The notes beneath the pieces were generated by a model, which saw only the letters and a program-made list of their open reading frames with translations, did no database searches and was not told where the DNA came from. A program made the position numbers and the translations under genes. A stretch of 64,000 nucleotides of DNA from NCBI RefSeq assembly GCF_000429225.1, contig NZ_AUBL01000016.1, positions 1 through 64,000 of the forward strand. Reading direction: 5' to 3'. This document shows positions 7,075 to 14,239 of this stretch, piece by piece (the first letter of the stretch is position 1; every line of letters starts with the position of its first letter). This stretch comes from Actinomyces dentalis DSM 19115 (GTDB lineage: Bacteria > Actinomycetota > Actinomycetes > Actinomycetales > Actinomycetaceae).

Positions 7075-9381
7075 TCAGGCCCGGTCCAGGAAGGCCTCGG
7101 ACTCGGCGTCGAGGCGGTCCGCGATGGCTGCCGCCAGCGCCCGGTGGTCCCTCAGCTCCGGGTCGACGGCGATGACGGCCTCCGCCTCGACGCGCGCCTG
7201 GGCGATGACGTCCCCGTCGCGGGTGACCTTGAGCAGGTCCAGGTCGCTGGCCCGGCCCGACTGGGCGGCGCCGAGCACATTGCCCTCGCTGCGCAGGGCC
7301 AGGTCCGCCTCGGCCAGGGCGAAGCCGTCGCCGATCCGGGCGAAGGCCCGCAGCCGGTGGTAGGCCGGGGAGCCGACCTCGGCGCCCGTGACCGCGATGC
7401 ACACCGATTCGCGCCCCCCGCGCCCCACGCGCCCGCGCAGCTGGTGGAGCTGGGACAGGCCGAAGCGGTCGGCGTCGAGGATGACCATGAGGCTGGCCTC
7501 GGGCACGTCCACCCCGACCTCGACGACGGTGGTCGCCACGAGCACGGGGGCGCGCCCGGAGGCGAAGTCCTCCATGGCGGCGTCCTTGTCCGCCTGGCTC
7601 ATGCGGCCGGTCAGGGTCCCGATGCGCACGCCCTCCAGCGCGGGCTCGGCCCCCAGGCGCTCGGCCCACTCGGCCACGGCGGCCGGGGGCCGGGCCGGGG
7701 CGTCGGCGAGCCCGTCCAGGAGGTCGTCGTCGGTCCCGACGACGTCCTCATCGGCGGGCCCCGACCCGGGCTCCCCGGTGGCGTCGATGCGGGGGCACAC
7801 GACGTAGACGCGCCCTCCCGCGGCGACCTCCCGGGCGGCGCGCCGCCAGATGCCGGCCACCCACGTCTCGCGCTCCCAGGGCACCAGGTGCGTGGTCACC
7901 GGGCGGCGCCCGGCGGGCAGCTCGTCCAGGACGGTCATCTCCAGGTCGCCAAAGATGGTCATGGCGACCGTGCGCGGGATGGGGGTGGCGGTCATGACCA
8001 GCAGGTGGGGGGTCAGCCGTCTGCCGGTGGCGGGGTCGACGGCGAGCGCGCGCTCGCGCAGGGCGTCGCGCTGGGCCACGCCGAAGCGGTGCTGCTCGTC
8101 GACGACGACGAGCCCCAGGAGGGGCATCTGGACGGTCTCGGACAGCAGGGCGTGCGTGCCCACGACGATGACCGGCTCCCCGGCGGCGAGCTCGGCGAGG
8201 ATCCGGCGGCGGGCGGAGGCGGGCGTGGAGCCGGTCAGCAGGTGGACGCGGGTGGCGCGCTCGGCCCCGCCGAGCATGCCGGCGCCCGCCAGGGGGCCCA
8301 GAAGCGAGCCGAGCGAGGCGTGGTGCTGGGCGGCGAGGACCTCGGTGGGGGCGAGCAGGGCCGCCTGGCCGCCGCCCCCGACGACCTGCAGCATGGCGCG
8401 CAGGGCCACGAGCGTCTTGCCGGAGCCGACGTCGCCCTGGAGGAGGCGCTGCATGGGCACGGTCGAGTCGAGCGCGGCGGCGAGCTCGGAGCCGACCCGC
8501 TCCTGCCCGGCGGTCAGTGCGAAGGGCAGGGCGGCGTCGAGGTCGGAGCGCAGGGAGTCGGGCCCGGGCACGGGCCAGGCGACGGCGGTGCGGGTCGCCT
8601 CGTGCTCGGCGCGGCGCCGGGCCAGGGCCGCCTGGAGGACGAAGGCCTCCTCGTGGCGCAGGCGGCGGCGCGCGGCCCGCCACTGCCCGGCGTCCTCGGG
8701 CCGGTGGACCCAGCGGTAGGCGGTGAGGGCGTCGACGAGGCGGTGGGCGGCGCGCACCGCCTCGGGCAGGGGCTCGGGCACGTCGCCGGGGGCGAGGCGG
8801 TCCAGGACGGTGCGCACGATCCTGGCCACCTTCAGGCCGGGCAGGGACTCGGTGGCGGGGTAGATGGGGATGGGGCGGGCCAGGAAGGCCTCCCGCTCGG
8901 CCTCGTCCATGTCCTCGAGGATCTCCAGGCGCGGGGAGGCCAGCTGCTTGCGCCCGTGGTGGAGGCCGACCCGCCCGGACAGCAGCACGGTGGTGCCGGG
9001 GGCGAATTGCTCGGCGTAGTGATTCATGAGTCCCACGCCGCCGAAGAAGACCACCTCCATGTTGGCCGCGCCGTCGGTGACGATGGCCTCCATGAGGGCG
9101 GGCGGGCGGCCGGCGCGCGTGCGCCTGGCGAAGGCCCGCACCACCTGCACCTGCACGGTGGCCTGCTCGCCGTCGGCCAGCGCGCTCAGGTCGGTCAGAT
9201 CGCCCCAGGTGTCGTAGCGTCGCGGCAGGAGGCGCAGCAGCCTGCCGACGGTGGTCACGCCCTGCTTGGCGAGCCGGTCGGCGGTGCGCTTGCCCACCAG
9301 CCGGGCCAGGGGGGCGTCGATGAGGGGGACCGAGCCCCGGCGGGCGCGGGCGGGGCCGGTGCGGGGCGCGTCGTCGGTCAC
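7075..9381 (-). CDS. recG: ATP-dependent DNA helicase RecG
   Basis: Branch-migration helicase that regresses stalled forks. The wedge/OB domain spans roughly residues 1-250. Walker A is LLQGDVGSGKTLVALRAM, the DExH box is VVVDEQHRFGV, motif III is MTATPIPRTVAMTIFGD, and motif VI is QLHQLRGRVGRGG. The 768-residue length assumes the GTG at 9381 (GTGACCGACGACGCG); upstream the frame stays open to 11559 only because it shadows the DAK2 gene. Eleven bases separate it from that gene's stop, so the two are probably co-transcribed, as in many actinobacteria. Confidence 0.95.
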   Translation of the reverse strand: MTDDAPRTGPARARRGSVPLIDAPLARLVGKRTADRLAKQGVTTVGRLLRLLPRRYDTWGDLTDLSALADGEQATVQVQVVRAFARRTRAGRPPALMEAIVTDGAANMEVVFFGGVGLMNHYAEQFAPGTTVLLSGRVGLHHGRKQLASPRLEILEDMDEAEREAFLARPIPIYPATESLPGLKVARIVRTVLDRLAPGDVPEPLPEAVRAAHRLVDALTAYRWVHRPEDAGQWRAARRRLRHEEAFVLQAALARRRAEHEATRTAVAWPVPGPDSLRSDLDAALPFALTAGQERVGSELAAALDSTVPMQRLLQGDVGSGKTLVALRAMLQVVGGGGQAALLAPTEVLAAQHHASLGSLLGPLAGAGMLGGAERATRVHLLTGSTPASARRRILAELAAGEPVIVVGTHALLSETVQMPLLGLVVVDEQHRFGVAQRDALRERALAVDPATGRRLTPHLLVMTATPIPRTVAMTIFGDLEMTVLDELPAGRRPVTTHLVPWERETWVAGIWRRAAREVAAGGRVYVVCPRIDATGEPGSGPADEDVVGTDDDLLDGLADAPARPPAAVAEWAERLGAEPALEGVRIGTLTGRMSQADKDAAMEDFASGRAPVLVATTVVEVGVDVPEASLMVILDADRFGLSQLHQLRGRVGRGGRESVCIAVTGAEVGSPAYHRLRAFARIGDGFALAEADLALRSEGNVLGAAQSGRASDLDLLKVTRDGDVIAQARVEAEAVIAVDPELRDHRALAAAIADRLDAESEAFLDRA

Positions 9382-9392
9382 TGCGGGCGGCC

Positions 9393-11330
9393 CTACTCCA
9401 CGGCCAGCAGGACGTCGGGGCGGGCCTGCCCGCCGGCGTGGATGACGACCTCGACGGCGCCGGGGTCGCCGACGAGCGCCCCGGCCCGCTGGGTGGCGGC
9501 GGCGGCGAGGTCGCCGACGTCGGGCAGGGCGTCGCGGCCGAGGATGACGGTCAGGAGCTCGTCGTCGGGCCGCAGGAGGGAGGAGATGGCGTCGGCGACG
9601 GCGTCGGGCTCGGCGTCGGGGCCGCTCAGGGCCAGGGTGCGCATGTCCGCCCCGGCCCGCCCGGCCCGCAGGGCGAGCTCGGACAGGGACTCCCCGCCGG
9701 TCTGCCCGGCGACGGCGACGGCGGCCGCCAGGACGCGGGCCTCGTCGTCGGTGTCGCACACGAGGAGCTGGGTGCCCCGGGGGAACGGGTCCGAGGCGGT
9801 GCCCGAGGCCGTCGAGCGGGTGCTGTAGACCGCCGAGCGGGTGCCGGCGGGGCCCGAGATGATCGCGGGCAGGGCGCGCGCCGCCAGGTACCGGGCGGCC
9901 TCGTGGGCGCGGGCGGCCGAATCGGCGTCGCAGGGCAGGACGAGGACCCGGCTCAGGCCCAGGTCGCCGGCGGCGCGCACGATCCCCTCGCGCTCGGGGT
10001 CCAGGACGACGACGGCGCCGGTGCGGGCGAGCTGCTCGACGAGCCCGGGGGCGCGGGTGCACACGATGACGCCGATGCGGTCGGCCCCGGGATCCTCCCG
10101 GGAGGGGCGCCGGCCGGGGGAGGCGCCGGAGCGGAAGCGCTGCTGGGAGGGGTGCATGCGCATGGACTTGTCGCGCTCGGAGGCCACGCGGCGGCCCCGG
10201 CGGGCGGCGAGTCTCTCGAAGGAGACGACGTGCCCGACGCCTGCCTGGGAGTGGCTCGCGTAGGGCAGGGGCGGATCCCCCGCGTCCCAGGGGGCCGCCA
10301 GGGCCAGCGTCGTGGGGTGGAGGTGGTGGACGCACACCTGGCGGGCGCGCCCCCTGCGGGGCAGGGCGGCCCGGGGGGTGTCGGTGTGGACGTGGACCTG
10401 GTAGAGGCCCACGCCGAGGGCGTCGGGGGTGCCGACGACGCCCACGCAGTCGCCGATCTCCTCCAGCTGGCCGCGCAGCTCGGCGGCCTGGGGGGCGGTG
10501 GCCTCCAGCAGGTACATGACCTCGAACTCGCCCGTGGAGAAGTCGGGGGCGCCCGCGCCGTCGGCCTCGGCGGTGTGGGAGACGCCGCCGGCGGCCAGGT
10601 CGGTGAGCATCTGCCGGGCGACCTCGGTGTAGGCGGAGGGCGCGCCGTCGTCCTCCGGGGGCGCCAGGGCGTCGGACAGGGCGGTGAACAGCAGCATGAG
10701 GGCCGCTCCCCCGGCGTCGACGGGCCCGTGCCCCAGGCCCGCGGTCTCCACCACGGACTCCTGGGCCCCCAGGGCGGCGGCGGCGGCGAGGTCCGCGATC
10801 GTGGCCGGAGCGTCCAGCTCGCAGCCCGTCAGGGCCGAGCGGGCGGCGGCGGCCGCGTCGCGGGCGACGGTGAGCAGGGTCCCGGCCACGGGGCGGGAGA
10901 CGGCGGCCCAGGTGCTGGAGGCGATCTGCTCGTAGACGCGGACCAGTTCGACGGGCTGCAAACCGGCCGGGTCGGGGGCCTCGGCGCTCACGTCCGCCAG
11001 CGCCGCCAGGGCCTGGGAGATCAGGAGCCCGGAGTTGCCGCGGGCGCCCCGCACGGCGCCGTCGGCCGTGGCGCGGGTGGCCTGGGCCACGTCGGCGCCC
11101 TCCGGCAGGAGCGCCAGGGCGTCGGCGGCCGAGCGCAGGGTGAGCAGCACGTTGGTGCCGGTGTCGGAGTCCGGAACGGGGAAGACGTTGAGGGAGTCGA
11201 CGAGCTCGCGCGTCTCCTCCGCGGAGGTCACCGCCAGGGCGAACCAGTCGCGGACCGCCCCGGCGTCCAGCAGGCGAGTCCGCTGCTCGGTTCCTGCGCG
11301 CCGGGGGCCGGGTCCGTAGCCGTGGAGCAC
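9393..11330 (-). CDS. DAK2-domain fatty-acid-kinase-like protein (FakA/YloV family)
   Basis: FakA-type proteins phosphorylate fatty acids held by a FakB carrier. The DAK2 nucleotide-binding domain occupies residues 1-210, with NVFPVPDSDTGTNVLLTL and RGARGNSGLLISQALAAL, then VDAGGAALMLLFTAL. A middle domain has EFEVMYLLEATAPQAAELR. The C-terminal half resembles the FakA regulatory part and carries a serine/arginine-rich linker near residue 390. GTG at 11330 was chosen because GGAGG lies seven bases before it; the open frame continues far upstream without a start signal. Length is 645 residues versus about 550 typical. No fakB gene is nearby. Beside recG this gene is often annotated dihydroxyacetone kinase-like. 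Confidence 0.85.
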   Translation of the reverse strand: MLHGYGPGPRRAGTEQRTRLLDAGAVRDWFALAVTSAEETRELVDSLNVFPVPDSDTGTNVLLTLRSAADALALLPEGADVAQATRATADGAVRGARGNSGLLISQALAALADVSAEAPDPAGLQPVELVRVYEQIASSTWAAVSRPVAGTLLTVARDAAAAARSALTGCELDAPATIADLAAAAALGAQESVVETAGLGHGPVDAGGAALMLLFTALSDALAPPEDDGAPSAYTEVARQMLTDLAAGGVSHTAEADGAGAPDFSTGEFEVMYLLEATAPQAAELRGQLEEIGDCVGVVGTPDALGVGLYQVHVHTDTPRAALPRRGRARQVCVHHLHPTTLALAAPWDAGDPPLPYASHSQAGVGHVVSFERLAARRGRRVASERDKSMRMHPSQQRFRSGASPGRRPSREDPGADRIGVIVCTRAPGLVEQLARTGAVVVLDPEREGIVRAAGDLGLSRVLVLPCDADSAARAHEAARYLAARALPAIISGPAGTRSAVYSTRSTASGTASDPFPRGTQLLVCDTDDEARVLAAAVAVAGQTGGESLSELALRAGRAGADMRTLALSGPDAEPDAVADAISSLLRPDDELLTVILGRDALPDVGDLAAAATQRAGALVGDPGAVEVVIHAGGQARPDVLLAVE

Positions 11331-11768
11331 CTCGTCCTCCTGTTGTCGTGGGCCGGGCACCGGCGCTGATGGGGCCCGGCCGTGCCTCAAGGCTACCCGG
11401 CGCGCCGTGTTGCGGCAGCGCGAACGGGGACGGCCCGCCCGGCGCGGCCGTCCCGGGCCTCCGACCCCTTCCGGCGAGGGCGGCCGGTCGTGCCCGCACG
11501 CGGCAATCGTCCTCCCGGCCCCGCGCCCCTCCCGGCGAAGGGCCGCCCCGACCCGCCACCTGTCACTCCCGTCGGAGCCGCCCGCGCCCCTCCCGGCGGG
11601 GGCCGTCAGGAGGGACGCCGTGTGCCTGAGCCCACGCCCCGGGTGCTTGGGGCCGAGGGCCGCGGTCGGATACAGTGTCCGGGTTGCCCGTGGGACTTCT
11701 CCCGGGCGGTGGACCTCGCGTCGGGCGCTCGCCCTGACGTCCCGGCAAGAAGATTCAGGAGTGAAACC
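11331..11768. other. Divergent spacer upstream of rpmB
   Basis: 438 bases between the DAK2 gene (minus) and rpmB (plus). It holds the rpmB promoter candidate (11647-11676) and a direct repeat of the type CGCGCCCCTCCCGGCG (near 11520-11537 and 11582-11599). The rpmB leader would be about 85 bases. No gene is evident. Confidence 0.5.
11647..11676 (+). promoter_or_regulatory. Promoter candidate for rpmB
   Basis: TTGGGG (11647-11652) and TACAGT (11671-11676) are 18 bases apart, on the proper strand and about 90 bases before the rpmB start. The -10 element is the same hexamer as in the candidate at 4596-4601. Confidence 0.45.
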
Positions 11769-11960
11769 ATGGCTGCTGTGTGCGACGTCTGCGGCAAGGG
11801 CCCCATCTTCGGCAAGAGCGTCTCGCACTCCCACGTGCGGACCAGCCGCCGGTGGAACCCGAACATCCAGCGCGTGCGCGCCCTCGTGAACGGCACCCCC
11901 AAGCGCCTCAACGTGTGCACGTCCTGCCTCAAGGCCGGCAAGGTGACGCGCAACATCTGA
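11769..11960 (+). CDS. rpmB: 50S ribosomal protein L28
   Basis: Large-subunit ribosomal protein of 63 residues. It begins [20 protein letters not shown], which with CTSCLKAGK near residue 50 forms two CxxC pairs, so this is the zinc-binding (C+) type. The central [14 protein letters not shown] stretch is diagnostic. AGGAG precedes the ATG by seven bases. It stands alone, with its own promoter and a strong hairpin 31 bases after the stop. Confidence 0.97.
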   Translation: MAAVCDVCGKGPIFGKSVSHSHVRTSRRWNPNIQRVRALVNGTPKRLNVCTSCLKAGKVTRNI

Positions 11961-11991
11961 ATATCTGAGCGCACCTCGCCGCCGAGCACGT

Positions 11992-12022
11992 GAAGGCCGC
12001 CACCCGGTGGGTGGCGGCCTTC
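11992..12022. terminator. Rho-independent-like hairpin after rpmB
   Basis: A perfect 14-bp stem (GAAGGCCGCCACCC against GGGTGGCGGCCTTC) with a 3-base loop, 31 bases past the rpmB stop and facing the convergent lipoprotein gene. No U-run follows, which is common in GC-rich actinobacteria. It may serve both strands. Confidence 0.8.
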
Positions 12023-12156
12023 GTCGCGCCCGGCGCATCACGCCCGGAGCGCGGGGCGGACGCGGTCGGGCCCCGCTGAGGGCGGATCACTCGGCGGCAT
12101 CGGCGGCGGGAGAAGCGGGGGCGGTCGCGGTCGGACCCGCGGCGGCGGGCAGTGGC

Positions 12157-12444
12157 TCAGCCGTTGATCTCGCGGATGCGCGAGTTATCGGATCCGGCCG
12201 TCTTGCAGAACAGGGTCGCGGACATCTTCGCCGTCGAGATCGCGCCGTTCGAGGGATCGTCGTTCTTCTCCTTGAGAAGGAGCTTGATCGCCTCCGTCTT
12301 CTCGTCGTTCGACATCTTCAGGTACTCGGCGCAGGTCGTATCCCCGCCCTTGCTGGCCGCGCTCCCCAGGGAGCAGGCGCTCAGCATCGTGCTGCACGCG
12401 AGGACGACGGCAGTGGCGGCGACGGCGCATTTCTTGATACTCAT
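12157..12444 (-). CDS. Small lipoprotein with HdeA-like two-cysteine helical domain
   Basis: 95 residues from ATG 12444, preceded by AGGAGG; the longer frame start is unsupported. Residues 1-24 form a lipoprotein signal (SIKKCAVAATAVVLACSTM, then LSAC as lipobox). The mature domain begins TCAEYLKMSNDEKTEAI and ends KMSATLFCKTAG, so two cysteines about 40 residues apart could pair. This short helical two-cysteine layout resembles HdeA-type periplasmic acid chaperones, but that is a fold-level guess. It neighbours a small membrane-protein gene, also minus strand, about 100 bases upstream. Confidence 0.6.
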   Translation of the reverse strand: MSIKKCAVAATAVVLACSTMLSACSLGSAASKGGDTTCAEYLKMSNDEKTEAIKLLLKEKNDDPSNGAISTAKMSATLFCKTAGSDNSRIREING

Positions 12445-12546
12445 GATGATCCTCCTGTCGGTCCTTTCAATTCTATCCGGTCCTCCCCTCGCCAGGCGCC
12501 TCATCCGGCCGCGGAGGAGTCGTACTCACCGGTCGAGGGGCCCGTA

Positions 12547-12894
12547 TCACCACCAGAAGAAGAGCCATTTCCTCTCCCCGGGCACGAGCAGATAGACCCC
12601 GTATCCGCCGAGCACAACGGCCCCGAGCAGGATCTTGAAATCGAATCCGGTGATGGAGAGAAGATACAGGAGCAGGACGGCGACGAGCACGCTCACGACG
12701 CCGAACACCTTGACGAAGATCCACTGCAGACCACTGAGACCGGCCCCGATCCCCCTGCCGATGGTATCGGACACCCGAGCGACCTTCGCCCCGGTTCCGC
12801 CCTTCTCCTGCGCCTTCTCCTTCCACGTCTCATACAGCCAGGACACTCCGAAGAATGCGGCCACCAGCAGTATCCCCCCGAGCCAAGCCGGCAT
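12547..12894 (-). CDS. Small membrane protein of unknown function
   Basis: 115 residues from ATG 12894, which has AAGGAGGGACATC in front. There is an N-terminal hydrophobic segment (residues 3-18, ending VSWLYETWKEKAQEK), an amphipathic Gly-rich middle, two further hydrophobic segments (about 52-72 and 80-100), and an aromatic end KWLFFWW. No family recognised. It probably sits in the cytoplasmic membrane and may be co-transcribed with the small lipoprotein gene that follows after about 100 bases. Confidence 0.6.
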   Translation of the reverse strand: MPAWLGGILLVAAFFGVSWLYETWKEKAQEKGGTGAKVARVSDTIGRGIGAGLSGLQWIFVKVFGVVSVLVAVLLLYLLSITGFDFKILLGAVVLGGYGVYLLVPGERKWLFFWW

Positions 12895-13042
12895 GATGTC
12901 CCTCCTTGGAACGAGTCCGGCGCCGCCCAAGACGGCGCACCCTCCGTGCGAATCCATTCTTGGAGGGGACCGCCCTCCCCGCAAGTCTCAGAATTGAGAC
13001 AAAACCCGCCAACCATCCGACCCGCTCATTCCATTGGTTAGA

Positions 13043-13090
13043 CCTATCGGCCGACCCGGTCGAATAATTTCAGTCGACCGGCCGATCGGG
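13043..13090. repeat. Imperfect dyad around an A+T-rich centre
   Basis: Left arm CTATCGGCCGACCCGGTCGA and right arm TCGACCGGCCGATCGGG flank ATAATTTCAG. It looks like an operator or hairpin 150 bases upstream of the small membrane-protein gene on the minus strand; its target is unknown. Confidence 0.4.
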
Positions 13091-13435
13091 GGCGGAGCAC
13101 GTGCGCGGACGGGGCCCGCATCGCGGGCCGCGGAGCCCTCGCGAGGCCCGGGGATCGACGCGAGGGCGGGGATCTTCGACGGGTCCGAACCGTCCTCTGA
13201 ACGCATGGAGCGGGCGGTGCCCCTTTCTCCCATCAGAAGACCGGGGAGGCGACCCTCTTCGCAGTCGACGGGCACTGAAGCACCCGGATTGATGCGAAGC
13301 ATGAAATATGAAGCGCCTTTCTCGCCGGGTCGCCGGAGATGCTCCGGGGCGGGATCTGCGCCGCGGTCAGCGAGGATCGCGACGCCGGCCACTTCCTCGC
13401 CGAGATGTGCATTTTGCACTCGAGAACAACGGTTG

Positions 13436-13478
13436 GAACTGCACTTTCGAGTGCGAAGTGCGCGTCTCGACGTCAGGG
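13436..13478. repeat. Dispersed repeat family E, copy 1
   Basis: A stretch with core TTCGAGTGCGAAGTGCGCG followed by TCTCGACGTC. It matches 41807-41848 (core CTCGAGTGCGAAGTGCACG, then TCTCGGCGTC). A degenerate reverse copy appears near 14062-14090. In this copy an upstream TGCACTCGAGAA makes a hairpin with the core. Confidence 0.55.
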
Positions 13479-13555
13479 AGCGCCCGCCGCGGCCGCCGCC
13501 CGGCCCGCGGCGCCCCTCCGGGGGATCCTCGGCGGCGACCGCGGCGGCGCAAGTT

Positions 13556-13671
13556 GTCCAAATCTGTTGCAAAGGCCCCGATCGCGCCGGAGTGCACGGA
13601 GAGAATCGTTGATATTCCGCGCTTCTGCTCAACGCCGATCCCGCCGCGAGACGCCTTTGCAACAGATCTGG
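13556..13671. repeat. Long-range 21-bp inverted repeat
   Basis: GTCCAAATCTGTTGCAAAGG C (13556-13576) is the reverse complement, with one mismatch, of the stretch at 13651-13671. The 74-base interior has no gene. The CCTTTGCAAC end also occurs upstream of both Excalibur genes (17978 and 19145 regions). Function unknown; a protein-binding site or a remnant of a small element is possible. Confidence 0.6.
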
Positions 13672-13870
13672 ACACGCCCCCGTCCCGGTCCGTCCCAGGA
13701 GCCCCACCAGTATCATCCCATGCCCGCCCACCCCCGTCACCACGCCGATCCTGGCCCATGGACTACCGTTCCCGGCGAGAAAGGCGCAATATCAGTTCGA
13801 GCAGCCATGGACCTTTCTCGCCGGGAGCGGTGCCGCGGGGACGGGGAGTCTCGTCGGGGCAGGGCCGGCG

Positions 13871-14030
13871 CCGAGATCGCCGGGTAACCCGCGAGATCGT
13901 CGGGTGGGTGCCGAGATCGCCACTTAACCCGCGAGAACGTCTGCTAGAGGTACGTGCTCGCGGGTCAAGTGACGTGCTCGCGGGTCAAGCGGCGATCTCG
14001 CGGGTTAAGTGACGTGCTCGCGGACCGGGA
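13871..14030. repeat. Palindromic 20-bp-unit array, family D, copy 1
   Basis: About eight head-to-tail 20-bp units, four in one orientation (ending like CCACTTAACCCGCGAGAACG) then four in the other (GTGCTCGCGGGTCAAGTGAC and variants with GATCTCGCGGGTTAAG), around a short centre CTGCTAGAGGTAC. The whole could fold into one long hairpin. Smaller copies lie at 39422-39520 and 41874-41989, all extragenic. Compared with the copy at 39422-39520 the centre is inverted. Confidence 0.8.
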
Positions 14031-14239
14031 GACGTCGGACCGAGGCGTTTCCCGGCGTCGGAATTGCACTTCGCTCTCAAAAGGGCGACTCTGACCGCTG
14101 CTCTCGAGAGCGGGGCGAACGTCTCAGCGGGAAAGGGGCCGACCGCGTCCGGCGGGGGCGGTTCCACAGTCCCGCGTTCTCCCGCGCCACCGCGCCGAGG
14201 GACTCGCCCGGGGCGGGTTCGGGCGAATCGAAGAACCCC

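Larger units (their letters stand above)
12895..14239. other. Gene-poor 1.3-kb region rich in palindromes
   Basis: I find no gene with a plausible start and family. The region contains an imperfect dyad around AATAATTTC (13043-13090), a long-range 21-bp inverted repeat (13556-13671), a copy of repeat family E (13436-13478, with an inverted degenerate partner near 14062-14090), and the largest copy of the 20-bp-unit palindromic array, family D (13871-14030). Open frames are GC shadows and cross the repeats. Confidence 0.55.

Noticed and set aside
7144-9828. Plus-strand frame of 894 codons opposite recG
   Set aside because: Shadow of recG and the DAK2 gene; no family features.
9382-11559. In-frame extension of recG far upstream to 11559
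   Set aside because: It runs antiparallel in another frame through the DAK2 kinase; the GTG at 9381 gives the normal RecG N-terminus and length.
12985-13743. Minus-strand 251-codon frame in the repeat region
   Set aside because: It crosses several inverted repeats, lacks a ribosome-binding site and has no recognisable domain.
13871-14030. CRISPR array
   Set aside because: The 20-bp units are adjacent without spacers, occur in two opposed orientations and form a palindrome; no cas genes are present.
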